A DNA stretch of 64,000 nucleotides, from contig NC_092486.1 of NCBI RefSeq assembly GCF_047495875.1, positions 5,035,738-5,099,737 of the forward strand, written 5' to 3'. Origin of the DNA: Pithys albifrons albifrons (taxonomy: Eukaryota > Chordata > Aves > Passeriformes > Thamnophilidae). Below the pieces are notes generated by a model, which ran no database searches, had not been told where the DNA came from, and was given only the letters and a program-made list of their open reading frames with translations. Below, one piece after another: positions 23,501-37,700 of this stretch (position 1 is the stretch's first letter; every line of letters begins with the position of its first letter). A program made the translations under genes and the position numbers.

Positions 23501-26500
23501 TCCTTCTTCTTCTTGAAGTGAGATAAGGAGGGGGGGGAAAGGAAAGAAAATTGTACAAGTTAATACTGAGGCATTGGGAAAAGCAAATGATTTGCAGGAA
23601 GAAGGGTCAGGAGGTCAGTGGCACAAAAAGCTGTGAGTAATAAGAGGGAGAAATGGTGGGTTTGCCTAATGGTGTCCTGTGCAGGGGCACGGGCAGGAGG
23701 CTGGTGTGGGTGTGTGGCCCTTCCTCTGACCACTCTGTTTCCTTCTTTCCCAACCTACTTTTCCTGTCTCTCCCACAATAAGGGATTCCCACCACACGCA
23801 CCTGCTTGGCCAAGGAGGGAAGATGAAGATGTTTTTAGACCTGGAATATGCAGCTACTGATTACAAATATTTGACACTGCTGGACAGTTACTCTCAGTCT
23901 CTCAGCTATTCCCCACTGCTCTAACACCCACCACAAATAAATCAAACACTGAAATTACCTGCAGATGAGTTGAGGAGGGATGTGCTGTTCCTGCCAGCTC
24001 AGGACAGACAGACACCAGGGGGCCTGGAACAAGCTGGGGTTGCTCTGGCACAGGATAAACCTGCATTTGTGGGGACAGCCTTTTTCTGCCTGTTTTGTAT
24101 AGTAAATTCAATATTATAATAACCCTATTTTGGTAAAACCTATAAAATTGCCATAAAGTGAAGCAGAGAAGGAGAAATCACATTGTTGGGGAAACCAAAA
24201 GTGATGCCCAGTCTCTGCTTCAGCAAAGCCACAGAGGATTTGTACTGTCTCATGTAAATGGAGTGACTTGAGAAACAGCATAAATTAGGATAAAGGTGTG
24301 TATTTATGGGAAGAAATTGAGAAAAACCAACTCAGCTCTCCCCTGGGACTCCTGCTCTGGGTTTGCTGTTGGCTTTGCTCCCTGCCAAGCCCCAGCAGCT
24401 CAGAGGCAGAATCTGTTGATGCTACAGAAAACGAGGTCCTGCAGAGCAGTCAATGGAAAATAATGGATATCAATTACACAGCTGGAACTGCCGACTGGAT
24501 CAGGTTTTATAACTCTTTACTCTTGGGGTCTTCTTAATAAATCCATCAGGAGAGGTGTCATATCCTTTATGGCAATATGTTTCAGTGTTTTATTTCCTAT
24601 GAAGGAGCAACTGGCTGCTTTACAAAATGCTCCTTGGAGTCCCCCCACAGCTCCATGCAGGAATCAAAATTGATGGGACATGGACATGAGCAGTTTGCTC
24701 TCTAATGCAGGGCCCAGTTTGCCACAACATTCCAATATTGCCGCTGGAAACCAGACGGGTTCCTTCCCTTCTGCTTCACTCCTGTTCATGACACAGGGGC
24801 AGCTTCTGAGGAATGATTTAGTGGGAGCCTCACAGCCAGGTGCTCAAAGCTCAGGTCACCCAAAAGCAAATTGCCTATTGAGGAGCACAGGTATTTTGTG
24901 ACAGGCAGAAAAAAGCCTCATCCCACGAGGATGTGAGAGCTCCCAGAGAAGACACATCACCCAGACCAGGCTGAGAAATTACATACAACAGGGGCTAAAA
25001 TAATCCCTCATCTTTGTCTATCACTTGCAAGTTTTTAACTGCATTTTTATTTAGTCCAGCCACCAACACAAGGGCTGGAAGCAGAAATGCAGCTTTCTTC
25101 CATGGCACCTTCACTATGGTAAATCTAATTAAACAGCCATTAAAATGTGTGTTAGCTCAATTGTATCAAGGTGACCTGGAGCTCCTGCTAAATGTTAACA
25201 ACAGCATTCCCCACTAACTGGCATCCAAAAGGGAACAGGCAGTCCTGTTTCTCCTGATGTGGCCTTTAGATGAATGTGGTTATTAAAGTGCTTTGTGTAC
25301 CACAGATTCCCAAATAAATGAATCTAATTTTCTGGCAGCTGAAGTGCTCCATGTGCCCCTCCAGTGCTCCCAGCCAAGGCTGGCACATCCCAGCGAGCAT
25401 CCCGGCTGAGCTCTGGCCCTGCAGGATGCCAGTGGCCACAGGGGCTGTGCACAGGGGCAAAACTGCACAGGCAGCACCTCCAAAAGCCTGGCCAGAGGAA
25501 AAGGGCTAAAATATCAGAAAGGAGAGGAGAGAGGACAGAGTGTCACCTGCAACAGCCAGAGCTGCTTCCAGCCCTGCAGAAGGTCCCTCCACCTGCAGAC
25601 AGCAACGCTGATTGTTTCCCAGCCAAGGGGAACACCTGCCTGGGTGTTTAAATATCTTTAAATCTCTAAGTCTCAATTCAGAGTAAAATCTGGAAATACT
25701 TCCCTGGTTTACACTGGCCTGACCTCCAGTCTCAGAACCACACACAGTTCATGTTCATGATGCAAAACTCTATAGCCAAATTCCACATCCCTCCCCACAG
25801 CTAGACCTGCTAGTTCCCAACAAAGAAATATCTGTTTTAAAAGCAATTTATCCTGCACAGGTTAATGACAGCAAAATGCTAATGATGAAACTGAAAACTG
25901 AGAATAACGTTGGTTCATTACTTCAGGTTTTTATCATGCATCCTAAGAAGCATCATTATGCTGAAGAAAATGTTCACCATGTATCAAATCAGACAGATCT
26001 GCAGCTAAAAAACTACTTCCTTTGGTTGTTACCTTGTGTTTGACTTAGTAGTTTATACCTTTAAAGGCAGCTACAGTTAAAAATAGGAAATATCCCACCA
26101 AGGTACACAATATCTGAACAGGTGGGAAATGTCTCCTTTCCCCCGTGCACGTGTCAGCAGCTGCAGTTTGGGCACTGGGGCTGCCCGAGTGCAGAAATGT
26201 CCCCTCCTGGTGTGTGCAGGGCACTGGAGGACACTCAGAACAACAAATGCTCAGGTGCTGCAATGAAGGAGTGAACCAAGTTTATAAACAAAACAGAACA
26301 AGGTGAGCTGGGGCCAGGGGGTGGCACAGGCTCCCTGGTATTTGGCAGCCCTGGAAAACCCTGGAAAGGCAAATGTCCTTTCCATACAGCCCACACAGGT
26401 TGGCTCTGGGAACACTGATCGTGGTCACATCAAACCTGGGGCTCAGCCCAGGATATGAAAGTGTGTTCTGACAAAAATGTTTCAAAAAATGTGTTTCAAC

Positions 26501-28256
26501 GAAGGACAGAGTGCACCAAGTTCAGGACCAGCTTTGCACAGTCACCATGAACAGCCTGGCCAATCCCTCCCCAACATCACCACGTCTCCAGAGGATGAAC
26601 TGTGTGATCCACCATCAGCTGGGTCAGAGCTGGGGCTTCTGGTTGATGAGGGCAGGTCATCAGTTTACTCCTAACAGCAATTTTAAAAACTCTGAGTTTA
26701 TTTTCAGATCTTTCTTGTTCTGTCTTGTTTGGCATTTGAATTTCTGCTTATTAAAGCATGCCTTTGTATGAATCCTTCAGCTATTAACATACATCTCTGC
26801 TGAGTACAGAAGGCATGTTAAAACTAATTAAATGCCATCCAAGAGCTTTACTCTGCCATTTACAGAAACACATTAAACTGTGAGGAATGGCTCTTTCAGA
26901 CTCGTTGCAAGGAGTGCACAACTGGTTCATTTTTCCCATGCTGGACTGTCTTGTACAGCAAAAGGCAGGACAGAGTGGGCTCATGGGCAAAGTCTGGAAT
27001 GACATGGCACAACATGGCAAAGCACCCCACGTGGCAGGCCAGAGAGGACCCACATCTGTAAATCCAGGTTTTGAGCAGGAATGCATCAGGGAAAAGGGTC
27101 AACATGCACAATCCAGAGTCACCATCTGCTCAGCTACAGGACACACACAGTGTGGAGTGCACAGCCTGCCCACCCTGGGCAAGAGCCACTGCCAGGCTGG
27201 GCACAGCACTGCTCTACCCATCGCCTTCACCTGGGGCAGAGCATGGCTGAGGCTGCTCCCACAAACCTCTCTGGCACTGCCAACAGGAACAAGAGCAAAA
27301 GCAAGCAAAGGGCTGATGTGGAGGATTGCTCTTGGAAGGGACACGGGTTATAAATGAGCAGTTCTATGCAGAAATCTACTGTCACAGAGGGTAATGAATT
27401 AAATGAAGTGGAAAGCATGGCATGAACTGGAGATTTGCTGTAGTGACTAATGTAATTAACCTCTATTGAAATAATTAAGCCTCCTAATTTGTGCTGCATG
27501 AGCAGCACAACTGCCAGGGCAGGTGTGGGCAGCCCTGCACTGGCTGTGAGGGGTGACACCCACCACACCAAGGGACTCTGGCTCCCCTCGACACTGTGGG
27601 GCTGCTTGACTTGTGCTGGGGATTCATCTGGAGCCAAGGGCAGATGTGGGAATGGCCCCCAGTGCCAGGCAGGCACCACGTGGGAACCACGGGCACCATC
27701 AGCATCACCTGAGCAGCCCCAGATCAGCTTCTTGGGGCAGTTTCTCAGGTGTTGTGAGACATCAGTGCTCAGAACAGGGAGGAGCAGGGACTTCCAAACC
27801 TTGGATTGACAGCCCTCAAAACCCCTTTTCCTAGTCCTGGTGTGCCTTGTCTCAGCTGCTCTACATCTCTGCCTGCAGCACAGTGCAAATCACCATCAAA
27901 GCTTTAGGAAGAAAACGTTGTGAGCAGAAATACCCCACAAAATTCTGTGGTCCATTCCTCTTGGACTCGACCTGCCTCCCCATAAACTGTGGCATTTTTC
28001 CTTCCTTCAGCAGAGGATTCCTTTATGCCAGTCAGAGAAGCAGCGTTTGTTGTCTCTAGTTATTAATTTACTTTTATTGACTGCAGTGCCTTTCCCTGTT
28101 TTATTACCCAATAGCTCACACCAGCAGAGCAGCTTTTCTTTTAGGTTACACATAAATGTTTGACTTTCCCAAACGGGCACCAAGGAGAGGCAAACCCACG
28201 GTGGTGCATTGAGGCACCTGCTGGCTGCACCTGCTGCCCTGACCCTGCTGTCCTCA

Positions 28257-28300
28257 GGGACACCTTCCACCAGACCAGGCTGCTCACAGCCCTATCCAAC
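28257..28300 (-). mobile_element. Short CR1-like LINE fragment
   Basis: About 44 bp, including CACCTTCCACCAGACCAGGC and TGCTCACAGCCC then TATCCAAC, resemble the part of the avian CR1 3' region that normally reads GGGACACCTCCCACTAGACC and onwards. It is in the same inverted orientation as the clearer copy at 31531. No flanking CR1 sequence is recognisable, so this is an old, truncated piece or a chance resemblance. Confidence 0.45.
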
Positions 28301-31300
28301 AAGCAAAAATGCTGATCCCTTTTTTCCCCTTTTACTGCCCTAGGCATATGATGAAAAAGCATAAGATTTAGATTGATTTTTTTCCCTTCCTAAAAATATG
28401 CTCTGAAATGCTTCCATTGTCCACATGCTGCTCCCTGTGATAAGGCACATTTTTGCTCTATAGCAATTATTTTGAACACCACTATTACATTGACTGTGAA
28501 AACCCAAGAGCACCACGGAAGGTTCTGGGGGTATTGAACCACCAGGTTCCTTCCCTGCTGCTGATGGACACCTCCTGCTGTGCCTGGGACAGCAGGGAGG
28601 CAAAGACCTGGGGGCTTTTTGAGAAAACTGACAGCTGAAATGAGTCTTCTGTTCAAACATCCACTTGTGCTAACACTAAAAAATAAAAACAAAACTAGCT
28701 GGGGTTCTTGGCTGGTTTGAAATCCAGCAGAAGAAATTCCCTGCTTCCCTGGGGCTGTTGGGAATGGGTGATGAAAGGTGATGGCTCAGTAGGGCACAGC
28801 AACCCAGCAGAGAGAAGGTGCCTGGAAACTCCACCTCACTTCCCACCACATTTAGGGATGTGCAGGGCACAGCTGGGAGCAGCTCTGGGGGCAGTGCCAG
28901 GATGAGGGGCAGAGCAGACTCTGGTGATGCCCAACACTGCTGTGGGGTGTGAAGGAGCTGTGCCAGGGCTGGGTGAGCACAGCCCTGCCAGGGCCAGGGG
29001 GCTGCTGCTGGATTAACGAGGGAGGCAGCATCAATTCTAATTCACTGCCTCCCTGTCAGCAGCACTGAGCTGCACAGCTGCTCCCTAAATTTGATTATAG
29101 CTGTATCACTGCTGAAGATAATTGGGGGACGTGTCATTAGTCTTACATCATGTGTTTTGTCTTGCAGTCATATTTATTTTAACTTCACAAAGGATTAAAT
29201 GAAGTTTACAGTGATATGCAACAACTGGTGTGAGAAGGTGAGAATTCAATTGAGAAAAGGAAAGAGAAATAAAAACACAAATGGAAAAAAAAAATGAACT
29301 CAGCACTGTCTGATCTTCCCTTTCTCGCTCTGTTTCAGATGATTTTCCCAATTCTGCTGATGACCACAGAAGGGTTCCTAGGAAGAAATTTAGCAGAAAC
29401 ATCTCCAGAATTGCCCTGGTTGATGTGCAGGAACCAGAGGATGTGCTGCTGCCTTTGGCATGGATGGATGACAGGAGGGCACAGGGCACTGTCCTGCCCC
29501 CACGAGCCACCAGAAACCCACCACTGCCTGACCCCCGCCATGGCACAGGAGCTGGCCAGGGCCCAGGTGGGTTCCTCTGGGTTTCAGTGCCCTTTGTACA
29601 CACCTGACTTTCAACACTTATTAGTAATGAAGTGCAATTTGCAGGAGAAAACCTCTCCTGTGGAGGAGATGCTCCCCTTCCTCAGCCAGCCAGCCATGGC
29701 TGTGCACGCAGCATCTGCCACACACACTTTTTGGGTCTCTTTTTGTTTCCAGATTTTAAAACTGGGACAACTATTTTCTGTCCAGACCAGAGCAGAGAGG
29801 ACTGGGCACAGCAAAGCACTGGCCAGCAGCCCTTGATCCTGTAGCTCCAGCAGCTCCTGAAGGACAATGCTGGGGCAGGAGGAACTCCTGGTGGGTGCAG
29901 CTGAGTGCCAGGCACAGCATCTCCATCTGCTGGCATTCAAAGCCCAAGACATGCTCGGATCACTAATCCTGCCTTACACAGCCCACACTTGTGGGTCTGT
30001 GCTGCAGCACAAAGGTGTGCACAGCAGGTGTGTGGATTTGTTCCTCAGCCCTCCAGACCAGCAGGTAATGTGTTCCCCTGGAAATACACTGGACAGAGAG
30101 ATCCTCGGGTGCTTCTCCACAGCCCTCAGCTCTGCTCTTGAAAGAGGCAGCACTGAAGATATTAAAGATTTGTACATTTGTTTGGGGGTTCATTACCCTG
30201 GAAGATTGACAGGCTCCCACAGAGTGTTTATATGAATCCGTTGAGTCTCTACATTTAATTACACTCGACTGAGTGCATTAACACAACCATGAATTTTTAA
30301 AAGCTACCAGTTTTATTCTGTTTGACTCCAAACCTGACAGTGTGAGTTGCTTTCCAGCACATCCTTCCCTCCAAGCCTTTTTCCCGGGTGGCTGCAGCTG
30401 AGCTCTGGCAGCTTCCAATCCCGAGGAGATCTCCCCCCACAGATCCCACTCCAGCAAAGCTGCACTGCCAGCAGGAAAACACCAATTCCAGCCCAGAGGC
30501 CCCATATGGGGTAATACAGCTGCCATGAGTCACGACAGGAAAGGCTAATTATGAGGGAAGAAATACATTAACAAGCCTGAACTGGCTCAGAGATGAGCCC
30601 CCTGCACTGGGCCAGCAGTACTTCCCTCCCTAGACCATTGGCTCTATCAGAAATGGCCCTTATTCTGGAATAAATCAATTGAGTTCCCAGCTGCTCCTGC
30701 AGGGCATGAGACAACACACAACTCCTTTTTGCAGGGCCCCCAGACCTGATCCCAGTGGTTGCCCTAAGGAGAACTAGCAGAATTCTGAAAGGTGAGCTGC
30801 TTAAATGCCAGTGACAACAGAGTCAAACACAATATTCTAATTTCAGGAAGCTGCCAATTAAAAAAATGAAGTGTCATGAAGTACAGCAGGAGGAGAGTCT
30901 GGCATTGGCAGGGTAGACATGGAGATTTTCCTGTTAACTGGAGTCTTTCCCACAGCCTGGAGAGAGGCAGCATCTTGTGCTATTTTTAACCTGCTCAAAC
31001 ATATTATTTAAATACTATGAACTTTAAGTAAACAGGTACATCTAATAAACATTAGAAAAATGCAAAAAGCAGCTATTCCAGGCAGATGAAACCATACTCT
31101 GGTGATTAACAACCCCTCAACTTTCAAATAGCTGCAGCCAGAATGGCCATCCAGCAGTTGTTCAGGTTGTACTGCCTTGTACCTTGTTTTCTGCTGCCTG
31201 GGCAGACAAGTCAGGCCTTAAATACGTGTTTAATCGGTTGGTAAATGGGGCAGTTTATTACCTTCCTGCAATTCTGCCTTTCACCTGCACTGCAGCAAAG

Positions 31301-31530
31301 CAGCCCGACTGCTGTAGCCCTCCCACTCTGCACCTGCACTTACAGACACCTCCTGGAGCCCTTCCAGGAGAACCTGGGACAGGGAAAGGACCACACTGGA
31401 CACCCTCAGAAACAGCCACACTGGGCAATGGCTTCAATAGTCTCAAGCTCTTATGGCTATAAAAGCTCTTGGGAGATGCCTTTAAACCTTTTCACAACTT
31501 AGTGACATCAGAACCTGGCTGTGTTAATGG

Positions 31531-31740
31531 CAGAATCCCTGAATGGTTTGGGTTGCAAGGGACCTTAAAGGTCATCCAGTCTCACCCCCTGCCAGGCAGG
31601 GACACCTCCCACCAGCCCAGGTTGCTCCAAGCCCTGTCCAAACTTGTCTTGGACACTCCCAGGATGGGGCAGCCTCAGCTTCTCTGGGCAACCTGTGCCA
31701 GGGCCTCATCACCCTCACAGGGAAGGATTTTTTCTGCATC
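31531..31740 (-). mobile_element. CR1 LINE 3'-end fragment
   Basis: The + strand shows the reverse complement of a CR1 3' end in the expected order: GAATGGTTTGGGTTG, AGGGACCTTAAAGGTCATCC, then CCCCTGCCAGGCAGGGACAC, CACCAGCCCAGGTTGCTCC, and TTCTCTGGGCAACCTGTGCC followed by CACCCTCACAG. The element is therefore inserted on the - strand with its 3' end near 31531. It is 5'-truncated, as most avian CR1 copies are, and carries no open reverse-transcriptase frame. CR1 is the dominant retrotransposon of birds and reptiles, supporting an avian source. Confidence 0.9.
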
Positions 31741-34700
31741 CCCAGCACAGGACTGAGTGTCACCTGGCTGTCTCTGTGCTGTCCCTGGCATGTCTCTCCA
31801 GCCTCAACAGCGAGAGATTTCCATCTGTTCCCTGGGCACTGCACCAGCTCTCGCCTTGCACACGACGCTAATTATCAGCATGGACTGATAAGCATAATTA
31901 GAACTGGGGAAGTAACAAGGTATTACAAGTGACTCCTTATCAAATTAGTACAATTCTTAAACCTTTGATGTGTACAGTTTTATAGAATTAGTAATTAACT
32001 TGGTCTAAAAGTGCCAGAATTTGACCAGCACCTTTGGAAACCACCAGAGGCACATCCCGTCCTCCTCACAGACAAGGCACGAGCAGGAAAGACAAGTGAT
32101 GGACAAGAGATCTCTTTGGCTCCCTGTTTTGTGCCTCTCCACAGCCCAGAGACATCTCTCCAGGGAATAAACTCATTTGCAAGCAGATGAGAGTGATGGG
32201 GAGACGTACAGGGTTGTAGGAGTCTGTCCCTGCAGAGGCTTTGCAGTTGAAGGTAATTAAAGGAGGGGAAAAGTTGCTGCTAATAACAGATCTCGAGCTC
32301 CCAGTGTCAAAATCCCACACCACCCAGCCCAGTGACAGCCAGTTTTCATCCTCTTTATTTAAGGGGACCAGAGACAAATCTGTCTTCCTGCCTTAAAGTG
32401 TATCCACTTGACAAATGAACTTTTCCCTTTAGTAACCCACAAAAAGGAGTTAAATTCAGTGAAGCAGAGGGTGAGGAGGGCTGGGGCAGCAGTGGGGACA
32501 CCAGCAGAGCAATCACACCAGGCTGGAAACTCCTGGAAAGGGCACAACTCAACTCTCCATTCTGTATGTGCTCCGTAGCTGGGAGTTTTCAGGGCTTGCT
32601 CCCTCCTGCTGAGTCCCTGGATGCCAAATGAGATGAGCAAGGGAGGGTCTCTCATTTTAGTCCCTGTCAGGCAGAACCACAGTCTTGGCTCCCACAAGGA
32701 ACTTCCCCACTAGATACTGGAATTCTGCTGAGCAAGAGCTCAATGCAATAACTTCAATAGATGCACTTTTCCCAGAACTTGCTGAGCTTTTATGCCTCGA
32801 TAACTATTTTTTAAATAATAATTTCACACTTCTCCATGGAAATGCACAGTTTCAGTGAAGCTTCCATACCTTCCTCGCTGTCTGCAGTGACAAACAACCA
32901 GCCTGAGTCATCACAGCACAGTTTGTGGGATAAATCACTAAAGCAGGAGATGCTCTTACGGAATAATTTTGGAGCAGGTGTTCTGAGGTTACCAAGCCCA
33001 AGATGTGATCAGCAACACTGACATGTGGCCCATTTTTAACATGGCAGGGATGTAACATTTGGTGTAAATCAGGAGGAGGTGAGTGATAACAGATGAGCTC
33101 AGCCTTCAGCAGCAGCCCCTGCACCAGGCAGGGCATCAATTCCAACATGGTGAGAAAATGAAGAAGGATAATACATTTGGTATTATTGATCCTATCTATT
33201 AGTGATAATGGCAGGTCACTCCATCCTCCCCAGCTGCCTGGCACGAGCACACAGGAAGGGACTGGCAGCCTCAGGGAGGTGGATCCTACAGTCCAACACC
33301 TGTGGCCACAAGGGACACTGGAGGTGGCAGTAGCACATTTATCTTTATAACTCTTGGTGGCAGATGCAAGAGAAGCAGCTCCACCCTCACACACAGCCAG
33401 GCTCCCCATCAAAACCCCCATGACACCAGGAGGAGTGACCCTGAGTGCTGCCTTGTCACCCAGTTCCAGCTCTGGGCTCAGATCTCCTCCGTTAACACAT
33501 TCAATCCATTTCCCCACTAATCCTCTGTGATCTGCTCTCATTTGGTCTGATCACAAGAACTGAAATTTGGCCTTGTGATGGAGCCCAGATTAGAAAGCCA
33601 GTTCTTTGTGAGTGACAAGGTGATTTTGGGGGGTTTTAAAAACTATTACAAGTTACAGTTCATGCACTGTGGTTTAATTGCATTTGCCCTCCAGCCTTTC
33701 CATTAAAAATAGAACAGAAACCAGCACTTCCAGAATGGAAATGAGGAGAAGAAACCCTAATAAAGAGGAAAATGCTGTGTTTGGAGAGGAAGAATAATTA
33801 TTGCCACAGGTATAATAAAGAGGGAAGGAATTGGTTTCTGTGTCATATCCAGGGCTCAAATGCAAGTTATTCAGACCTTTCAAAATGAGGTCACACTGTC
33901 ACTGGAGGCAAAACAAGAACCACAGGTTATGCAGAGCTCATGGACTGAGCTGCTTTACCTGAAATTCTGAGCTGCAACGGTGAAAACCCTGAGCTGGAAA
34001 GAATTCAGTTCATTATTTTAAGGAACTTTCCCTGGAATTCTATTCCATGACTTCACTGACAGCAAACAAGGGCATGGGGCCACTCAGGCAGTAGGGAGAC
34101 ATTCAGCTCAGCACCCTCCCCTTCAAGAAGTAGTTGTGACTCAAAATCTTGGAGGTTTATGAGCCTGAATATTAACCACCACAGTCCCTGCTGGCTACAG
34201 CTCTGGAATATTTAAAAAATTCTGATTGTACCTTGAGATAAATTATATCACACTTTCAGCAGTGCTATGAATAGAAGATATTTTCATAGGAAAACCAGGA
34301 GGGAAGACACCCATTCTTGCCATGTGACTAACACATGTCAACCCAGCCCCAGACCCTGCAGAGAGACAGAAGTCACTGTGCACAGACTAAGAACAGTCTC
34401 ATACAAATGACCTTTTCATCAGCCTCCCAAGTCCCTTGCTCTGTATCCAGCTGTGCTCTCCTTAACTTAGTACTTCTCTGCTGTGGCAATCACCCAAAGG
34501 GATGTCCCATCTGACCACGGGGCTCTTCCCACGCTCCAGCTGGGCTGAGCCACGTGGGACCCCCCAGTTCCTGTGGGAGAAGGTCTCCACAGCAAAGGAA
34601 ATGCTCCCAAACCCCCACAAGTGGGACACAGCTGCATCCTCCCACCCAGGACTTCCTTACTGCCAGAAATCACGATGGGAGCAGCGCCTGGAGAACACAC

Positions 34701-37700
34701 AGCTGCTCTCCAAACTGGATTCTCATCTGGCAAAGTGTGGGTAATTAACACAGAAGGTTTAATTAGCTGATATTTCTAAGGAGCTCTGAGAGCTCAAGGT
34801 GAGAGACTCCAGCTAACTGCAAAATGTTCTTGCCCTTTGCCAGCAGCAGTTCATTACCATGAGCTCTCCACACTTCTCTCCCCTCCCCATGTTATGGCAT
34901 CTCCCCTCTCGCTCTTCCCCTCAGCCTTGCCCTTTGCTTCTTCTCCAAAAACCATCTCCCTGCAGGGGTGGTGCTCTGTCAGCCATACAGATGGCAGGGC
35001 CAGGGCTGGGGCTGCCATGGGAGACAAGGCTGGGGGGCTCAGTGGTGCAGGGGACTGGGGGGCTCAGTGGTGCAGAGGACTGGGGGGCTCAGTGGTGCAG
35101 AGGACTGGGGGGGCTCAGTGGTGCAGGGGACTGGGGGGCTCAGTGGTGCAGGGGACTGGGGGGGGCTCAGTGGTGCAGGGGACTGGGGGGCTCAGTGGTG
35201 CAGAGGACTGGGGGGGCTCAGTGATGCATAGGACTGGGGGGGCTCAGTGGTGCAGGGGACTGGGGGGCTCAGTGGTGCAGGGGACTGGGGGGCTCAGTGG
35301 TGCAGGGGACTGGGGGGGCTCAGTGGTGCAGGGGACTGGGGGGCTCAGTGGTGCAGGGGACTGGGGGCTCAGTGGTGCAGAGGACTGGGGGGCTCAGTGG
35401 TGCAGGGGACTGGGGGGCTCAGTGGTGCAGGCGACTGGGGGGGGCTCAGTGATGCAGAGGACTGGGGGGGCTCAGTGGGCACCACAGCATGGACATCCTG
35501 AGAATTGTTACCAGGATTTGCACTCTGGTAACGCATCTTCAGGCTGTTTTAGTTTGTTTTTTACTGGCATTAATATGTGCTAAAGCCATGGAGAGCTTTT
35601 AAGGCAAACTCACCTAGTTTCTCCCGTGACATGGAGCATTTGTTCCTCCCACAGTTCCCCTCACTCCCGGCTCCCACCCAGATGGGCTTTGCTTCAGCCC
35701 ACTCGTCTGTGAAGGAGGCACCAGGCTTGGCGAGAGGAAAACAAAAGGCAGCAGCTTTCCACACAGCAGGATAGAGGCATTTGGAAAAGAGGTGGGACAG
35801 GGAGCATTAGTTTTAGTGGATTGCAGGGGCACAGCAAACTAGGCTGCAGAAACTCATTTTGCTGCATGGACAAGTTTTCAACTGTAAATTTACAAACTAA
35901 AAGCCAGGAAGCATTAATGTCCCTTTCTCACACCCCAGTTCAGCTCAGTGGAAAAGCAGCAGCTTTCAGTTCCTGCCTCTATTCAAGCACCACCCCAAGT
36001 CCACACACAGCAGAGGCACGGCCAGGGAGCAGCGAATATTGCTGGGAATCCACTTGAGTGAAAAAAGCAAACATCAGTGAAAAAACCCTGCCAAAAGCAG
36101 GTACCCCTGCTCCTGTGAAGCAGAAAGTAGAGTGTGTTGGCAAATAGATCCGAGTCAGAGGGAAAACAAACAAGATCATTTACCAAACAATAAAGACATC
36201 TCAGCAAAGCACTTTCACCAGAAAGAGACAGAGACACAGAGCACTGGCTGCAAGGACAGTCTGAAACCTGCACAAAGTACATGTGCAGACACACATGGAC
36301 CTTTCCGCTCATGTCACCTGCCTGTCACCCCAGGGAGCACAGCAATACCTGCAAACTGAGAGCTGCTGCCACTGCAACCTTGATTAATTTGCTGCGCTGC
36401 CCTCACCTGATTTGTCACACAAATTCCCCTGTTTCACTTTACTGCAGGAGGTGACTGGGAGCAGGGACCTTGGCAGCACGGATTGCTCCAGCTCACCAGC
36501 CCTGAGTCTCACCGTCAGAAGGCGAGCGCTGCCCCCAGTCAGGGCAGGAGGCCAAGCAGCCCAGCTCGCTCCACAGGTTACACACGAGCCACCCACAGAA
36601 CAGACCAACCTGCAGGAGCTGGCAGAGGCGACAGGTGGCCAGGTGTTCTCCCTGTGCTGCAGCAGGATGGCCCCAGCCAGTCCCTAATTCCTCCTTAATT
36701 AATTAACTCCTGCTGCCATGCCCACACTCTCTGCCCGAGCCGCAGTGCCCGGCTGCAGTTCTGTGGCGCAGTGACTGGGGGTGAAGACACACAGATTAAG
36801 AAATACTCCATCCAGGAGTTTCCAGAGGGCTGATTCTTTGTCTTTCCAGCAAAAGCCCGGTAGAATTGCCTGTGCCAACTGGAGCCTGCGGGTTCCTGGC
36901 AGCCACTCTGTTCTGCTGCTCAGGGGGATAAGGCAGTTAATGAGCATCTCTTCGTGCAGCCACGGCCATCGCAGCAATCCCTGTGTGTCCTCACTCCTGA
37001 GCGAAAGCACAGATTGACTTTACAGGGCCACCACTTACAACAGCTCTGGCAGACATTTTGGCTGTTTGGGACTGTAAATACCACTGCAGCTATTACAGCA
37101 ATGTTAAACATGCAAAATAACCATCACGGTTTCAAAGGAAAAGCTGCTGAGGTGTCTTGGAGCTCGGAGAGAGCTTGCCCACGTGGCTTGTGCTTTGAGG
37201 TGTCACTGGCCCAGTCCTGGGCACTCTCACAGAACAAGGAAAGCCCCCCAGGAAGCAGGGAGAGGACCCCTGCTCTGTCTGTATGTCTATCCCAGGCACC
37301 AACACACAAACCAAGGGCTGCCCAGTCACCTGGGCCAGAAGCACCTTGACAGGTGCCAACCCACAGCACACACAGCCAGTGCCCCCTCCACACCACAGAG
37401 CCCAGGCCACTTATCCCACCACGTCCTGAGGCAACCAGGACCAGCTTTCCTCACACTGGGCTTTTATTCCAGCCCCAGATGCTGAAGGTCCCAGACATAG
37501 AGGCAGCCACATGGCTGATTCACGTGGCCAATATTCCCCACAGCCCTGAGCTGGCCGGGGCTGCAGCTGCTCCCTGCTGATGTCCTGCAGCGCTGCCTTA
37601 TGCTCAGCACCTGCCCATCAAACAATCACCTTGTTCTGAAGGATGCAAAATACTCTGCCCCTCTGCTAACAATCCTAACTGAGCCAAGGACTGTGACTTC

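Larger units (their letters stand above)
16823..31530. other. Intergenic DNA between TCIM and ZMAT4, central part
   Basis: No coding exon, tRNA or rRNA was recognised on either strand. Open frames are mostly under 200 codons and show no conserved motif. The GGA microsatellite (20541-20580), a short AAAC run near 20104-20118 and a CR1 fragment (28257-28300) are the identifiable repeats. The remainder is unique-looking, mixed-composition sequence with some AT-rich segments (for example 21540-21660 and 25900-26050). Confidence 0.55.

Noticed and set aside
32852..33541. 229-codon - strand ORF
   Set aside because: No recognisable motif or family, and no splice or promoter context. Chance openness over a moderately GC-rich region is the simpler explanation.
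34837..35583. 248-codon + strand ORF with repeated Q-W-C-R-G-L-G motifs
   Set aside because: It is the translation of the G-rich minisatellite. Units of variable length shift the frame, and other frames give similar repeat peptides, so openness is a product of the repeat lacking stops.
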